This document shows, piece after piece, positions 34,642-47,518 of a stretch of 64,000 bases of DNA. The stretch spans positions 123,923,037-123,987,036 of the forward strand of contig CM035164.1 of the NCBI GenBank assembly GCA_020205615.1, given 5' to 3'. How positions within the stretch are numbered: the first letter of the stretch is position 1; each line of letters begins with the position of its first letter. The notes under the pieces were generated by a model. That model searched no databases and was not told where the DNA came from. It was given only the letters and a program-made list of their open reading frames with translations. Made by a program: the position numbers and the translations under genes. The DNA comes from Panax quinquefolius (taxonomy: Eukaryota; Streptophyta; Magnoliopsida; Apiales; Araliaceae).

Positions 34642-37209
34642 TGTGGCGCCCCCAAAATTAGGTATCGTCACCCATCTTGGGTCGCCACTTACATGGTACA
34701 TAAATTCAAATACAATTTACTAATATAATCGTAGGTACACAATACGACATAAAGCGTGAGTTTGAATACAAATATTGTCTACTAGATATTATACAAACTC
34801 AAAAGGAGTCCTCATTACAACTATTATCACATTATTTCACGAATAGTGAGGACTACTAATCTTATCCTCGGACCATTACTCCGTTCCCCGACTCGTCCGG
34901 CTATGTTCTCATTTCAAGAGAACGGTGAAAGAAAGGGTGAGCTCAACTAGCCCAAGAAGAAATATTATGACTAAGATAATGCAGAATAAATTATCATTAG
35001 CCTTCAATGATGTTAAACCGATAAAATACAATAGACAACCAGTTTTAGCTGCGATTGGAACATGCGATCCATTAAAAGAGTCAAGTAGAAAATAAAGTCT
35101 ACTATCTTTTAGGTTTTAAAAGGTTTTCATCAATTTTTATCATTTGAGACTCGACAATAAATAAACCACCACATCTAATCATCCTGCGTACCACGGTCAA
35201 GGATTTTCATCAAATTATCAATGGTCATGACTATACCGAATCACCCCTGGTCATAATCATACCAAAACTATCCATCATTGCATTACAGTGCCACCGAGGA
35301 CTTTTGTCACATCATTTATATAGCGGTGTCATGATTATACCGAATGATCCACAGTCATAATAATCATACCAAGTTCATCTATGCATGCGTAAAGACATAG
35401 ATAACTTTCAACATAATATAACATGAGGATGATGACAATGATATAAGAATTCAATAAAACAAGTTCAAGAATTATTTTATCCGGGAATTATTAACGTCCA
35501 AATTGTCAACAAGATCTTTGTTTTGTAGAGTAAAATTCAAGAATGATCGAAGACTATTTCCATGAAAAAAGATCTTTGGATGAAACGAAAATATCAAGAA
35601 TATTCTACTAATTTCATGGAGTATAGAAGTAAAAGTTTTAACCAATTTGGGTATAATAAAGAATGGAATAACAAAGGAAATCACCGTGCATGCGCAGATT
35701 TCAGAGCAAGCGAGTTATTCCAGCAGAATAATAATAACGGAACGGTCGGGTGAAATTCACACGCAAGCAGGATGTTCCAACAAAATAATAAAGATGGAAC
35801 CAGATCCGGTGTAAAACACACGATAGGATATTCCAACGAGAATGATGAAGAGCGGAACCGAGTCAGGTGTAAAACACATGCATGAGGATGTTCCAGCGAA
35901 TAATAATAAAAAGCGGAACCAGTCCCGGTATAAAACCTGTGACGAGGATGTTCCAATGAATAATAGAAGAATGTCACCAAGTATAGGGTATGCCACGTAT
36001 CACTGATTATGTATAGGGTATCAGCGTATCTGAGTTATTCAATGAGAATAATAAAGAATGGAATAACGAGAGGATTTCACCAAGTATAGGGTATGTCACA
36101 GCGTACACGAGGTTATTCCAATGAGAATAATAAAGAATGGAATAATGAAGTTCTCTTCATGAATAAGAAGAATAACACCCTTACGAGATTACAACAAATA
36201 ATACCCCTTACTAGTAAAAGACCTTTGGATATCAAAGTAGTGAAGTGCGAGAATACTCTTCTTCTTTCTCTCTATAGATTTTCTCTCTATAGCTTCTCTC
36301 TATAATTTTCTCTCAGAGTTTAATTGAATTCGTAAGAAAATAATGAAGGAATGAGCTTATATTTATAGGAAAATAGAATGCATAGTAATTAATCCATGAA
36401 GCGGTCAGATTGATTTACTTTTTAATCGACGGTCCATATTAAAAGCAAAATCTTTTAAATAAAATATCATATATTCTATTTATATAAAAACATTTTTACT
36501 ACGCAAACACTACGCAACACTATGCAAAATACTATGCATAATAAAATATAATATATTCTATTTATAGAATAACTTTAATAAAGTATTACATTTTATATAA
36601 AAGATGTTTACATTTTATTACGTTAATAATACAAATAAAACAAAACGTCATTATCACTATAATAATTCATATTATTAATCGACAATTATGGAATCAAACC
36701 GGTGACTTCTCACATAAGCATCGATAATCAATACAGGTGGTGCTTCTTATGCAACCACACGACATCGTACTTTTACTACGAGTAGTTCAAGCGATATCAA
36801 CCGGTAAAACTTCCAGTAGTTATTTTCATAAAATATTTTGTTGGGTGAATAAGAACTCATGAATAGTAATTCGTGAATAGTAACTCGAATGAATAGTACT
36901 CGACACAAAAGTGTCCCAAATACTCGAGTGAACAATACTAGAGTGAATAGTAATTTGATTGAATAGTAACTTCGTGAATAGTAACTTGTGAATAGTAACT
37001 CGACACAAAAAAGTGTCCCAAATACTAGAGTGAATAGTAAATTTGGTGAATAGTAACTCGTGAATAATGAATAAGGGTATTTTATGACAACTTGTCTACT
37101 TTGAAAAATTTTTAAATATGAATTTTTAACTTTAAACTTTTATCAATTTAACTATTCACCAAAATAGAAAAATTGAACACTTTTATTTCATAAAATTTGG
37201 GGTCTCACA
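34642..37209 (-). repeat. Gypsy LTR (minus orientation), outer arm of the inverted repeat
   Basis: 2568 bp, TGTGGCGCCCCC...GGGGTCTCACA. It is the 3' LTR of a minus-strand gypsy element, because a polypurine tract (37210-37223, ATAAGGAGGGAGAT on the minus strand) abuts its inner end. The TATA box is at 36360-36367 on the minus strand. It contains a GTTCC...CCGGTGTAAAACACAC-type minisatellite (35700-35965) and a GTTACTATTCAC array (36850-37060, reverse complement). It is almost identical, inverted, to 55018-57591. Confidence 0.88.
36360..36367 (-). promoter_or_regulatory. LTR TATA box
   Basis: TATAAATA on the minus strand, 70-100 bp upstream of the GAGAGA-rich leader of this LTR (reverse complement at 36255-36310). 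Same context as in the sister LTRs. Confidence 0.65.
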
Positions 37210-38212
37210 ATCTCCCTCCTTATGGAATTTAAGCCCTCGAAATTAGGGTGCGATACACGGTATGATAAAGAGGTGAAGATACCTTGAATACCTTTATCGT
37301 TGAAAACATTAAATTCATCTTTGCAATCCTGCCAAAGATATTCATTAACAATTCATCTTTACATTACAGGCCAAAGATATACAACTGTAAAACCAATAAT
37401 GCTGAGACTCAGCTTAATAGTATCACGACCACGAATTATCCATGCACTACGGGCCAAGGATAATTGTGTTTTCAATTACGATAATGATTATACCGAACAA
37501 TCCGTGGTCATAATCATACCAAGTCTATCAATGCACTACTACTAACGAAGATGACTTTTACCACATCCATGAATTAATATTTCATTCTCGAGAGACTCAT
37601 TTCAATAATTAATCAATATCATCGAATCATCCCCACTTTTCTACGTGCCGAGGATATTCATTAGTATCACGACCACGAATTATCCATGCACTACTACCAA
37701 AGATAATCGTGTATTCATTAGTATCACGACCACAAATTATCCATGTACTACGTGCAAAAAGATAATCGTGTATTCATTTAGTATCACAATGACCACAAAT
37801 TATCTATATCACGACCCAAAGATAATCGTCGTATTCATTAGTATCGCGACCACAAATTATCTATGCACTACGTGCCAAAGATAATCGTGTATTCATTAGT
37901 ATCACGACCACAATTATCCATGCACTACGTGCAAAGATAATCGTGTATTCATTAGTATCACGACCACAAATTATCCATGCACTACTACCAAAGATAATCG
38001 TGTTTTCAATTATGGTTATGATTATCTCGAACAATCCTTGGTCATAATCATACCAAGTCCATCTATGCACTACTGAAGCCACGAGATGACTTTCAACATA
38101 ATATAAGCATAAGGATAATGATATAAAGAATCAATCAAATGAGATAAATGATAAATATTAAACATTTATAATATAATTTATCCAGGATTCAAGAATATCC
38201 CCATGTTATCAA
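37210..38212 (-). mobile_element. Gypsy internal 3' region, minus orientation
   Basis: Noncoding region between pol and the 3' LTR of the minus-strand gypsy element. It begins with the polypurine tract (37210-37223) and contains a minisatellite (37640-38040) of about 58 bp with GTATCACGACCACAAATTAT and CAAAGATAATCGTGTATTCA words. Interrupted at 38213 by the copia element, it resumes at 47519. The mirror copy is 54065-55017. Confidence 0.8.
37640..38040. repeat. ~58-bp minisatellite inside gypsy sequence
   Basis: Six to seven units built from ATTCATTAGTATCACGACC, ACAAATTATCCATGCACTAC and AAAGATAATCGTG blocks. Short ORFs with repeated 'TTTNYPCTT' peptides are translations of it. The inverted counterpart is at 54210-54600. 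Confidence 0.9.
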
Positions 38213-40090
38213 TGTTAGGTTTGTAATATTCATAACGCAATCAAAATTGCAAAAAATAATGCGGAAGCGTGTAAAAATCAGAGTTTAAAAATTTACAAAC
38301 CATATACCCGGATCACCCTTTATGCACAATTATTAATTAAACGAAAAGATATGAAGAACAAACATACCTTGAAGATCCGAGCTTCCTCGAAGTACAAGTT
38401 CACCTCCAATCCTTTTCGCGTTCAACTTGAATCCACCGGGTTTGGTTCCTTCCTTTGATCAACGTTAGCCACCCAAGCGTTTGGCCTCTGAGGTGATCCA
38501 CCGAGGAAGAAGAAAATTCAAGAAGAAGGGTGTTTATGGCTCAAACCCTAGTTTTCCTATCTCATAGAAAAAGGGTACTCCAACAATTTGGAATTATTAC
38601 GTTGTAAAAGTCAACAACCCCCACACCCATAATAAGACTCCTCTTATTAATAGATGTGGGCAACCCACCTTAACAATTAAGGAATTGGGTTTTATTTAAT
38701 TAATTAAATTCTTTTAATTAATTAAGCTCCCCTAATCTTATTAGGGATAATTAATTAAACTCTTTAATTAATTTAACCTCCTAATCTTATTAGGAATAAA
38801 TGAGAGTACTTATATTAAATTAATTCCTAAACTCTTTTAGAAATTAAAATAATAATAATTGTAATAATATTAATAAGACTCTCTTATTAATTTATATTTA
38901 ATATTTCTAAAATATTAAATAATAAATATTAAGCTATTTAATTTATTCTATCACCTTAGATTAAATTAAATATACATAACATATTATTACGATTATGCCA
39001 TTAACTTCTTAAATAATTATTCTTCCTTTTATGGTGTGACCCTTTAGGTTCTCCATATTAAAAGGTTGTGAATAAATCAATTAGAACAATTCTAATCTTA
39101 TTTAAATAAATAAATTAAACAATTAATTTATTTAAATAAATAATATTTATTCTACAATAGGGATAAGCCTCCCTAGCGATCAACGACTTTCCGAGATAAT
39201 ATAAATTTCAACATTAATCATTAAAGAACCTTTGAGTAAATAGTTTCATGACAATTCAATCCTTCCACCATCCTAATGTCCCAATTAAATATAAGGCATG
39301 GAATTCATTGTCAAGTCTTATTTTATTTAATTATATGTATTTCGACTCTTAAATGCACAACTCAAATAATGCAAATTAGAAACTCCTTTCTAATTTCATT
39401 ACGCCTTGCCAAGGACTCTTTGGGTTGTCATTTATCGAATCACATAGGACATTCTCTTCTTTTATTAGAAGTGATAGATTCTTTATTGATCATACATTAT
39501 CTCCATTTACAACTTATTATACCCAAGCATACCCTTTGATATACCCTAAGGGTCTTAAGGAATAAGTCAAAGTATAACTCATCATACACAAGATACTATG
39601 ATGATCTCAAGTCCAAGGATTACTCAGATTACTATCACTACAGAATTCCTATTGACAAGCAAGTAAAACTCCATTAGGTATTCCTTAGCGAGCCACGTTT
39701 AGTGAACTTATTCTCTAATAAGCACCTACATACTTGCTTTAGTGTCTCCACACAAATGATCATGAGATCAATCATCCTCATCCAATGAAAGCAAACAACG
39801 TATGTACCAATCTATCCGGATTCACTAATCCCCAATTTAGTAATCCAATGATTGGGAACTATTTTAGTTTTAAGCTTTCTAAGAATTTAGATCTCATTAG
39901 AATGATCATCATCATTATTCTAAAAGCATTGCTTAAAACTATGGGTTTATCACATATTATAAAACAAAGATCACGTAGATAATTAAAAGCCTTTAATAAA
40001 TTAATACTTTTTATTAATAAATGAATAAGATTGTTACAAAGTATATGCTTTATCATCAAACATGATTGGCTTGTGTGCATATTACTTTCA
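38213..40090 (-). repeat. Copia 3' LTR
   Basis: 1878 bp, TGTTAGGTTTGTAATATTC...TACTTTCA. Compared with 45639-47518 most differences are 1-4 base indels in GC-containing spots. Confidence 0.93.
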
Positions 40091-40102
40091 ATCTCCCACT
40101 GC
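40091..40102 (-). other. Copia polypurine tract
   Basis: On the minus strand GCAGTGGGAGAT ends directly at the 3' LTR. Confidence 0.75.
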
Positions 40103-40399
40103 ATTAAAGCCAAATCGCCATTGTATCTTATACTCTTCTTCTCTAAGTGGCGATTATCCCTTTCATTGGATAAGCTTTAGTTAATGGATATGTAATGTTG
40201 TTCATGAGAGTCCACTATCTCTATAGTGATTTCTCATCTTTCAATGATTCTAATAATCAAATGAAAGTGCCACAACACATGTTTAGATCTAAGATGAGAC
40301 TTAGGAACTATTCCTAGTTACGTAATGAACTTTTAATCCAAACAATCAACTTGCGACTTCATTTATAGCTATATACTTTGTCTTTATCACTAAACCAAC

Positions 40400-43100
40400 A
40401 ACTCTTTCTTTGTTTGGAACCTTTCCAATTCACTACACCTTTGTTCAAGGTAACCTTTACCTTAAAGTGGATTTTTCGTCGTCTTCGTGCATCGAAAAAC
40501 TTGAGTACGTTAAGCCCTCTAGTTTTAATTCGGACCCACCATGTATATGCTCACATCCTTAGTGCTTGGGTTAAGAACTTTAAGATGTTTTTCAACGACT
40601 CACGGTGAACTTCTCCGAATATGATCGATCAACATCGGTCTCAGTATATTTCATTGCATACATGATAATTATTTCATGTGATCTCTCTTTGGAGTCTTTG
40701 GGGACTATTAAGAGATACTACCATACTCATCGACATGAGACATCTCTTGGAGTTTGCCATGCTAAACGACTTTAGCATCAAATGAATATATCGTTCTTGG
40801 GTTAAGTCGAGCATCCTCTTAAATCTATCTATATAGATTTATATCCCCAATTAAGATGCTCTTCCCAAATCATTCATGGAAGAATGTTTGACAACTTTAT
40901 ATTTCTTGATTGTAGCATTAGTATGTCATTCCTTATCCGTAGTATATCAACATATAGTACTAGGAATGTCACGATGCTCCCAATCGACCCTTTTGTACAC
41001 ACTAGGTTCATTCTTATTTTTGATAAAATCAAACTCTTTTGATCACTTTTCATCAAAACGAATGTTCCATATTTGAGAAACTTGCTTCAATCCATTTCTT
41101 TGAGTGTCTACAAACTTACCTCATCGATGAATGGATCATCATCTTCCATGATGCGTACTCATCATCATCATCATCCATGATGAATCCATACCTCCTAGGT
41201 ATCTTGGTGATTATTCCGCATTTATGATTCGGTTGTGGTACAATAGTTCATCTACAGTTCCTCTTATTTGATTTATAGTGTTTTGTGGTTCTTGAACTCT
41301 TCAAGATCTATTATCCTCCCACTAGCCCCTTCAATGATAAACACATTTATCTTAGAATGGCGTATTTAAAGAACAAACACCTTTTGCTAAGTAGAATTAT
41401 AGAACATATACCCTAAACTTACTTTAGGATGTCCCACAAATCGACACTTATAAAATCTTGTCCCAAGCTTATCCTTGAAACCTTTTCACATAAGTTGGAC
41501 AACCCTTATCTTAACATACTTAAGATTAGGAATCCTCCCATCCATAACTTTTATGGAGTCTTGGGGCGATTTTGAGGTTACCATTTTCGTAGATATGCAG
41601 CCATTTCTAGGACATTATCCTGAAGGATCTTTGGAATGTCGGTAAAATCATTATGGACCGCACCATGTCCAACAAGGTACGATTTTTTCATTCGGATACA
41701 TCAATCAATTATTGCGTGTCGGGATGTGTCCATTATGAGAAAACCATTTGAGATGATCTAGAAACTTATTGCACAAGTATTTATTCCTTGATCTAATCAA
41801 AGAATCTTAATACTTTGCCAATTTGTTTCACTTCTGAATTCTTTGAACCTTTCAAATAACTCACACTTGTATTTCAACAAATACATACATTCAACTCTTT
41901 GAATGATAATCTCCTTTTCTTATACTAGTTTGTTCAATTTACAAAATAATTTTTTATAAGTCAAGTATACAAAATTTATTAAGTAATATTTCAGTTATAT
42001 ACAAAACGTTATTATTATAAATAGAACAACAATTGTTCTTAATTATAATACCAAAGATTTTATTGTCCAACAATAAAATGGAAATAATGTTTCTAACAAG
42101 AATTGGAATACAATAACAACTTATTGACTTAATAGATTTGCTTTTCGTAGGCGGTCTTTAAACTATAAGTTTCTATGGCTAATGTTTCAACCTTTGCTTC
42201 ATTTCCCACATAGGATTACTTATATTTGTTTAGCTTTCTACTTCTGTTTGGTCCTTTCATAAATCTATATTTATGATAACCAAAGTTGGTATCCAATACC
42301 CAGTAGAACCTTGACTTAAAGAAAAATTTATTTCAATCATGAACAAAAAGCGTATTGTGAAGAAACTTCACTAAGCTTCTTTGGTTAGCCTCGCAAGATG
42401 CTTCTCGCAGATTTCTTTTCTAGTGTCCAAAGCTTATTGCGGTGGAAGCAAACTCCTTTGCTATCCGTATCGATTTTGTTCTTATTATCCTTTGTTTACG
42501 CCTTTCATTTTACCTTCTTTGAATCGTTCTTCTTTTCGGAAGATCCTTTTGCCCCTACCAAGAAGACATGGTCTTTCTTGGTTGGAAAGTGACTCTCAAC
42601 ATTTTTCAACATGTTAAGCAAATCGCAAAAGGCGATATCTAGCTTGTTCATATGAAAAATTCACAACAAATTGTGAAAGGAGTCCGGAGTGAGTACAAGA
42701 TCAAATCTTGGCTCAACTCTCCATCCATGACAAAACCGTTATCCTAATTGATCAATCAAATTGATTATGTTAAGAACTTTTGTCTGCATCTTATAGTGCC
42801 ATTGGCCATTCTAGATCGGAAGAGCTCCTTAGATATCTCGATATCTATCCATCTACTTTCCTCACCATCAACTACTTGATGTGCGAGAAATATAGTAGGA
42901 GCATCCATAGTTTCATCTTGCCGACGCCAAGCTCGCATACTCATGGATGCGAGCATGATGCATCGAGCCAGCTGTGAATCATCTTGCCACTTTCTAAAAG
43001 TAGCAATCTCTTCCTCGAGGCATTATGCGCAACCATTGCAGGATAGGCGATTAAGGACATAAGATAGCTTTTCAAATATGAGAACTATTTTCAAATTCCT
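40400..43100 (-). pseudogene. Copia gag-pol remnant
   Basis: Recognisable in several frames on the minus strand. Gag (about 42590-43000) shows MLASMS...MDAPTIFL and later ELSQDLIL and VVNF-like blocks. Integrase (about 41400-41830) shows LRSDQG-like, LLDM-like and AYVKR-like blocks. Reverse transcriptase (about 40820-41110) shows LKQVS.IWN, NEPSVYKR and FLVLYVD. RNase H (about 40440-40800) shows SLKNILKFL. The catalytic YVDD box reads YVD-I, one Asp lost. Many frameshifts and stops mean no functional polyprotein. Confidence 0.88.
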
Positions 43101-43369
43101 TAACCAATCCGCTTAATTGGCCCGATTAATTTAGCATCTAATATGCTTCGCAGATGATAGTAATTTTAGACATTGTAAAATTTCAGTAAATGAATTTGTA
43201 ATTAACAACATTTTAACATACATTCTATTATTAATTACTAAAATAAATTAGGTCTTGTTTTAAATTGGTATCTCCCACTATTTTCTTCAAACTATATTAC
43301 CTCACTTATATAGTTGGCAAAATCTAATTAAAGATTTGCTAGTGAGAATAAGGATCCCATTTCAAATGT

Positions 43370-43690
43370 ATATAGCCTTGTGGTGACACAACAAACTATA
43401 TATAAATAAATAGGTAGACAACTTTTGTCAATTACATCAACTATGCAACTCCTTGTATTTTGCCTCTTAGATTATTTTGATCAAGTGGTGGCACATCAAG
43501 AATCAAAATTATCCAAGTTAAGTCCGACCTAGCACTCCATATATTCAAAAAGAAAAATATCATCCTTGTGGTGACACAACAAAACAATATTGTTCAATTT
43601 TCTTTATAAGCATCAAATGTGATAAATTAACATCTTAAATACTTAATACTTGCCTTGTGGTGACACAACAAACTCATATTAAATATTTAA
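43370..43690. repeat. Dispersed 20-bp repeats in the copia leader
   Basis: CCTTGTGGTGACACAACAAA occurs three times (near 43378, 43563 and 43654) with about 90-185 bp spacing, plus a diverged copy near 43483 (AGTGGTGGCACATCAAGAAT). On the transcribed strand it reads TTTGTTGTGTCACCACAAGG. Confidence 0.85.
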
Positions 43691-44439
43691 TACTCTATTA
43701 ATTTTATCATGCTAGAAAGCGACGTTCGATATTCCAAATATCTTTGAACGCTTAGGACTTAATATAAAAATTGAGGGGTTTGTTTTTAATTTGTCTCATC
43801 TTGTTTTAGCACGCATTTATTATATATATATAAAATACGCGTTATATTAATTAACATGCAAGCATGTTTGCATAATATATAATATATATAATATAAGCAT
43901 GCATATATAGAATACTATATTCTACCGGATTGATTATGGACTTTTATTCTAGTTTGGTTCACTAGAGCCACCAAGTGAACCAAAAAGGTCAAACCCAGGG
44001 GTGCAAGAAATAATATTTAAATATAACTATTACATTTAAACTCGGGCTCCATTACAAACGGGTCTTCAAGCGCTCCTTTCGCCTTGATCTCCAATTTTTC
44101 AAAAATTAATTCTAACTATTCCTATTACAAAACTATTTAAAATAAATAGAAACCTTGATCGTGATCGAGGGAAGTACACATAGGAGGAGATAGAATTTAC
44201 ATTAAGAAAAAATTAGAGAAGGCAGTGCACGCAGAACCCCATTTAATAAAACCCATACATTCATGCATCCAACTAAAATAAAATCCAATCATATTGGTCA
44301 ATAGTCCATAATCAATCCCATTTATTATCATACACATCACCATATACGCATCAATAAATAACATTCATCTCATGAATAATAAACATTTAATATATATATT
44401 GATATCATTTAATGGGCAAATTTAGTTAGTATAAAATCT

Positions 44440-45140
44440 ATTTTTGAATCAAAATAAACTCCTTTATTTTAATCCAAATTTAAATCAAAATAAAACTATT
44501 TTATTTTAATTTATCCAATTTTGAATAAAATAAACTATTTTATTTTAATCAAAATTTTAATCAAAATAAACTCCTTTATTTTAATTAATTATGGAATCCA
44601 ATTCCATGTAAAAAAAAATATTAAAGGAAACACGGATTATCTTTCCTATTCACAAATAAACTCATTTATTTTGAATAATATAAAATCTTATTTCATATTT
44701 AAATAAACTCCTTTATTTAAGGAAACTTGGATTTTTTTTCCTATTCACAAATAAACTCCTTTATTTTGAATAATATGAAATCTTATTCCATATCTAAATA
44801 AACTCCTTTATTTAAGAAAAATAGGATTCTCTTTCCAATTCACAAATAAACTCTTTTATTTTGAATAATATGAAATCTAATTTCATATCTAAATAAACTC
44901 CTTTATTTAAGGAAAGATGGAATACAATTTCAACTCCAATTAGTTATCATGGAATCCAATTCCAACTCTAATTAGTTAGCATGAAATTCTAATTTTAAAA
45001 TTAAAATAAACTTTTATTTTAAGATTAAAATAATTATATATATATATAATATTCAATTTTAAAATTAAAATAAACTCCTTTTTATTTTAATATTAAAATA
45101 AACTTTTTATTTTAAAATTAAAATAAACATTTTATTTTAA
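44440..45140. repeat. Array of AATAAACTCCTTTATTT hairpin words in the copia leader
   Basis: About 14 copies of AAATAAAC(T)CC(T)TTTATTT or variants at irregular 20-50 bp spacing (for example near 44455, 44560, 44703, 44750, 44797, 44890 and 45068). Each is partly self-complementary (AAATAAA/TTTATTT). Some copies sit in larger ~90-bp units with GGAATCCAATTCCA-type blocks. Confidence 0.85.
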
Positions 45141-45156
45141 TTATAAAATAATTAAG

Positions 45157-45160
<4 letters not shown>

Positions 45161-45207
<47 letters not shown>
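45161..45207. repeat. (AT)n microsatellite in the copia leader
   Basis: About 23 AT units. T homopolymers of about 10-22 bases follow at 45307-45328, 45342-45352, 45402-45414 and 45507-45520. Confidence 0.95.
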
Positions 45208-45212
<5 letters not shown>

Positions 45213-45623
45213 ATAATCAGATAACAAAAAAAAAAATAATAACTCCCGACTTCCTTAAAATTAAAAGCACGTGGCCCACCTTTTTATTTATGTTGAAGAC
45301 ATCTCCTTTTTTTTTTTTTTTTTTTTTTCGTCGCAAAAACCTTTTTTTTTTTGTGTGATGGGGAGCTTATGACTTAGAAAAAATAAAACAAAGAATACTG
45401 CTTTTTTTTTTTTTAAAAATCCTTTAACATGCCTTGATTTACGTGCCCCTTCAAAAAAAAAAATTTTTGGTTCCTGCCGCTTTTATTTCCGTACTGTATA
45501 ATATTTTTTTTTTTTTTTTTATTATAAAATTTTATACAATAAAATTATGCCCAAAAAAATTGTTCTAAACACATATCAATATACATATCAAATTTAAAAT
45601 AATTAATAATTCGCATAAAGGTT

Positions 45624-45637
45624 TGGCTCTGATGCCA
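45624..45637 (-). other. Copia primer-binding site (tRNA-Met type)
   Basis: On the minus strand TGGCATCAGAGCCA lies one base inside the 5' LTR. It differs by one base from the usual plant initiator-Met primer-binding sequence TGGTATCAGAGCCA. Confidence 0.9.
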
Positions 45638-45638
45638 C

Positions 45639-47518
45639 TGTTAGGTTTGTAATATTCATAACGCAATCAAAATTGCAAAAATAATGCGGAAGCGTGTAAA
45701 AATCAGAGTTTAAAAATTTACAAACCATATACCCGGATCACCCTTTATGCACAATTATTAATTAAACGAAAAGATATGAAGAACAAACATACCCTTGAAG
45801 ATCCGAGCTTCCTCAGGTACAAGTTCACCTCCAATCCTTTTTCGCTCAACTTGAATCCACCGGGTTTGGTTCCTTCCTTTGATCAACGTTAGCCACCCAA
45901 GCGTTTGGCCTCAGAGGTGATCCACGAGGAAGAAGAAAATTCAAGAAGAAGGGTGTTTATGGCTCAAACCCTAGTTTTTCCTATCTCTATAGAAAAAGGG
46001 TACTCTCCAACAAATTGGAATTATTACGTTGTAAAAGTCAACAACCCCCACACCCATAATAAGACTCCTCTTATTAATAGATGTGGGCAACCCACCTTAA
46101 CAATTAAGGAATTGGGTTTTATTTAATTAATTAAATTCTTTTAATTAATTAAGCTCCCTAATCTTATTAGGGATAATTAATTAAACTCTTTTAATTAATT
46201 TAACCTCCTAATCTTATTAGGAATAAATGAGAGTACTTATATTAAATTAATTCCTAAACTCTTTTAGAAATTAAAATAATAATAATTGTAATAATATTAA
46301 TAAGACTCCTCTTATTAATTTATATTTAATATTTCTAAAATATTAAATAATAAATATTAAGCTATTTAATTTATTCTATCACCTTAGATTAAATTAAATA
46401 TACATAACATATTATTACGATTATGCCATTAACTTCTTAAATAATTATTCTTCCTTTTATGGTGTGACCCTTTAGGTTCTCCATATTAAACCTAGGTTGT
46501 GAATAAATCAATTAGAACAATTCTAATCTTATTTAAATAAATAAATTAAACAATTAATTTATTTAAATAAATAATATTTATTCTACAATAGGGATAAGCC
46601 TCCTAGCGATCAACGACTTTCCGGATAATATAGATTTCAACATTAATCATTAAAGAACCTTTGAGTAAATAGTTATCGTATAATTCAATCCTTCCACCAT
46701 ACAATGTCCCAATTAAATATAAGACATGGAATTTATTGTCAAGTCTTATTTTATTTAATTATATGTATTTCGACTCTTAAATGCACAACTCAAATAATGC
46801 AAATTAGAAACTCCTTTCTAATTTCATTACGCCTTTGCCAAGGACTCATTGGGTTGTCATTTATCGAATCACATAGGACATTTCTTCTTCTTTTATGAAG
46901 TGATAGATTCTTTATCGATCATACATTATCTCCATTTACAACTTATTATACCCAAGCATACCCTTTGATATACCCTAAGGGTCTTAAGGAATAAGTCAAA
47001 GTATAACTCATCATACACAAGATACTATGATGATCTCAAGTCCAAGGATTACTTCAGATTACTATCACTACAGAATTCTATTGACGCAAGTAAAACTCCA
47101 TTAGGTATTCCTTAGCGAGAGCAACGTTTAGTGAACTTATTCTCTAATAAGCACCTACATACTTGCTTTAGTGTCTCCACACAAATGATCGTGAGATCAA
47201 TCATCCTCATCCAATGAAAGCAAGAACGTATGTATCAATCTATCCGGATTCACTAATCCCCAATTTAGTAATCCAATGATTGGGAACTATTTTAGTTTTA
47301 AGCTTTCTAAGAATTTAGATCTCATTAGAATGATCATCATCATTATTCTAAAAGCATTGCTTAAAACTATGGGTTTATCACATATTATAAAACAAAGATC
47401 ACGTAGATAATTAAAAGCATTTAATAAATTAATACTTTTTATTAATAAATGAATAAGATTGTTACAAAGTATATGCTTTATCATCAAACATGATTGGCTT
47501 GTGTGCATATTACTTTCA
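45639..47518 (-). repeat. Copia 5' LTR
   Basis: 1880 bp, the same family as 38213-40090 and 22761-24614. The ATCAA duplication follows at 47519. Confidence 0.93.

Larger units (their letters stand above)
38213..47518 (-). mobile_element. Complete Ty1/copia retrotransposon with decayed gag-pol
   Basis: 9306 bp between perfect ATCAA duplications (38208-38212 and 47519-47523). LTRs are 38213-40090 and 45639-47518. The primer-binding site (45624-45637, minus strand) and polypurine tract (40091-40102) show minus orientation. Gag, integrase, reverse transcriptase and RNase H remnants lie in copia order from about 43.1 kb down to 40.4 kb. The long leader (43.2-45.6 kb) is very AT-rich and repetitive. 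The two LTRs are nearly identical in AT-rich stretches, so insertion was recent. The intact empty site survives, inverted, near 54060. Confidence 0.95.

Noticed and set aside
37620..38040. Regular repeat-spacer look resembling a CRISPR array
   Set aside because: The units are ~58-bp variable minisatellites inside a plant gypsy element, with an inverted copy at 54210-54600. There are no constant repeats with unique spacers and no cas genes.
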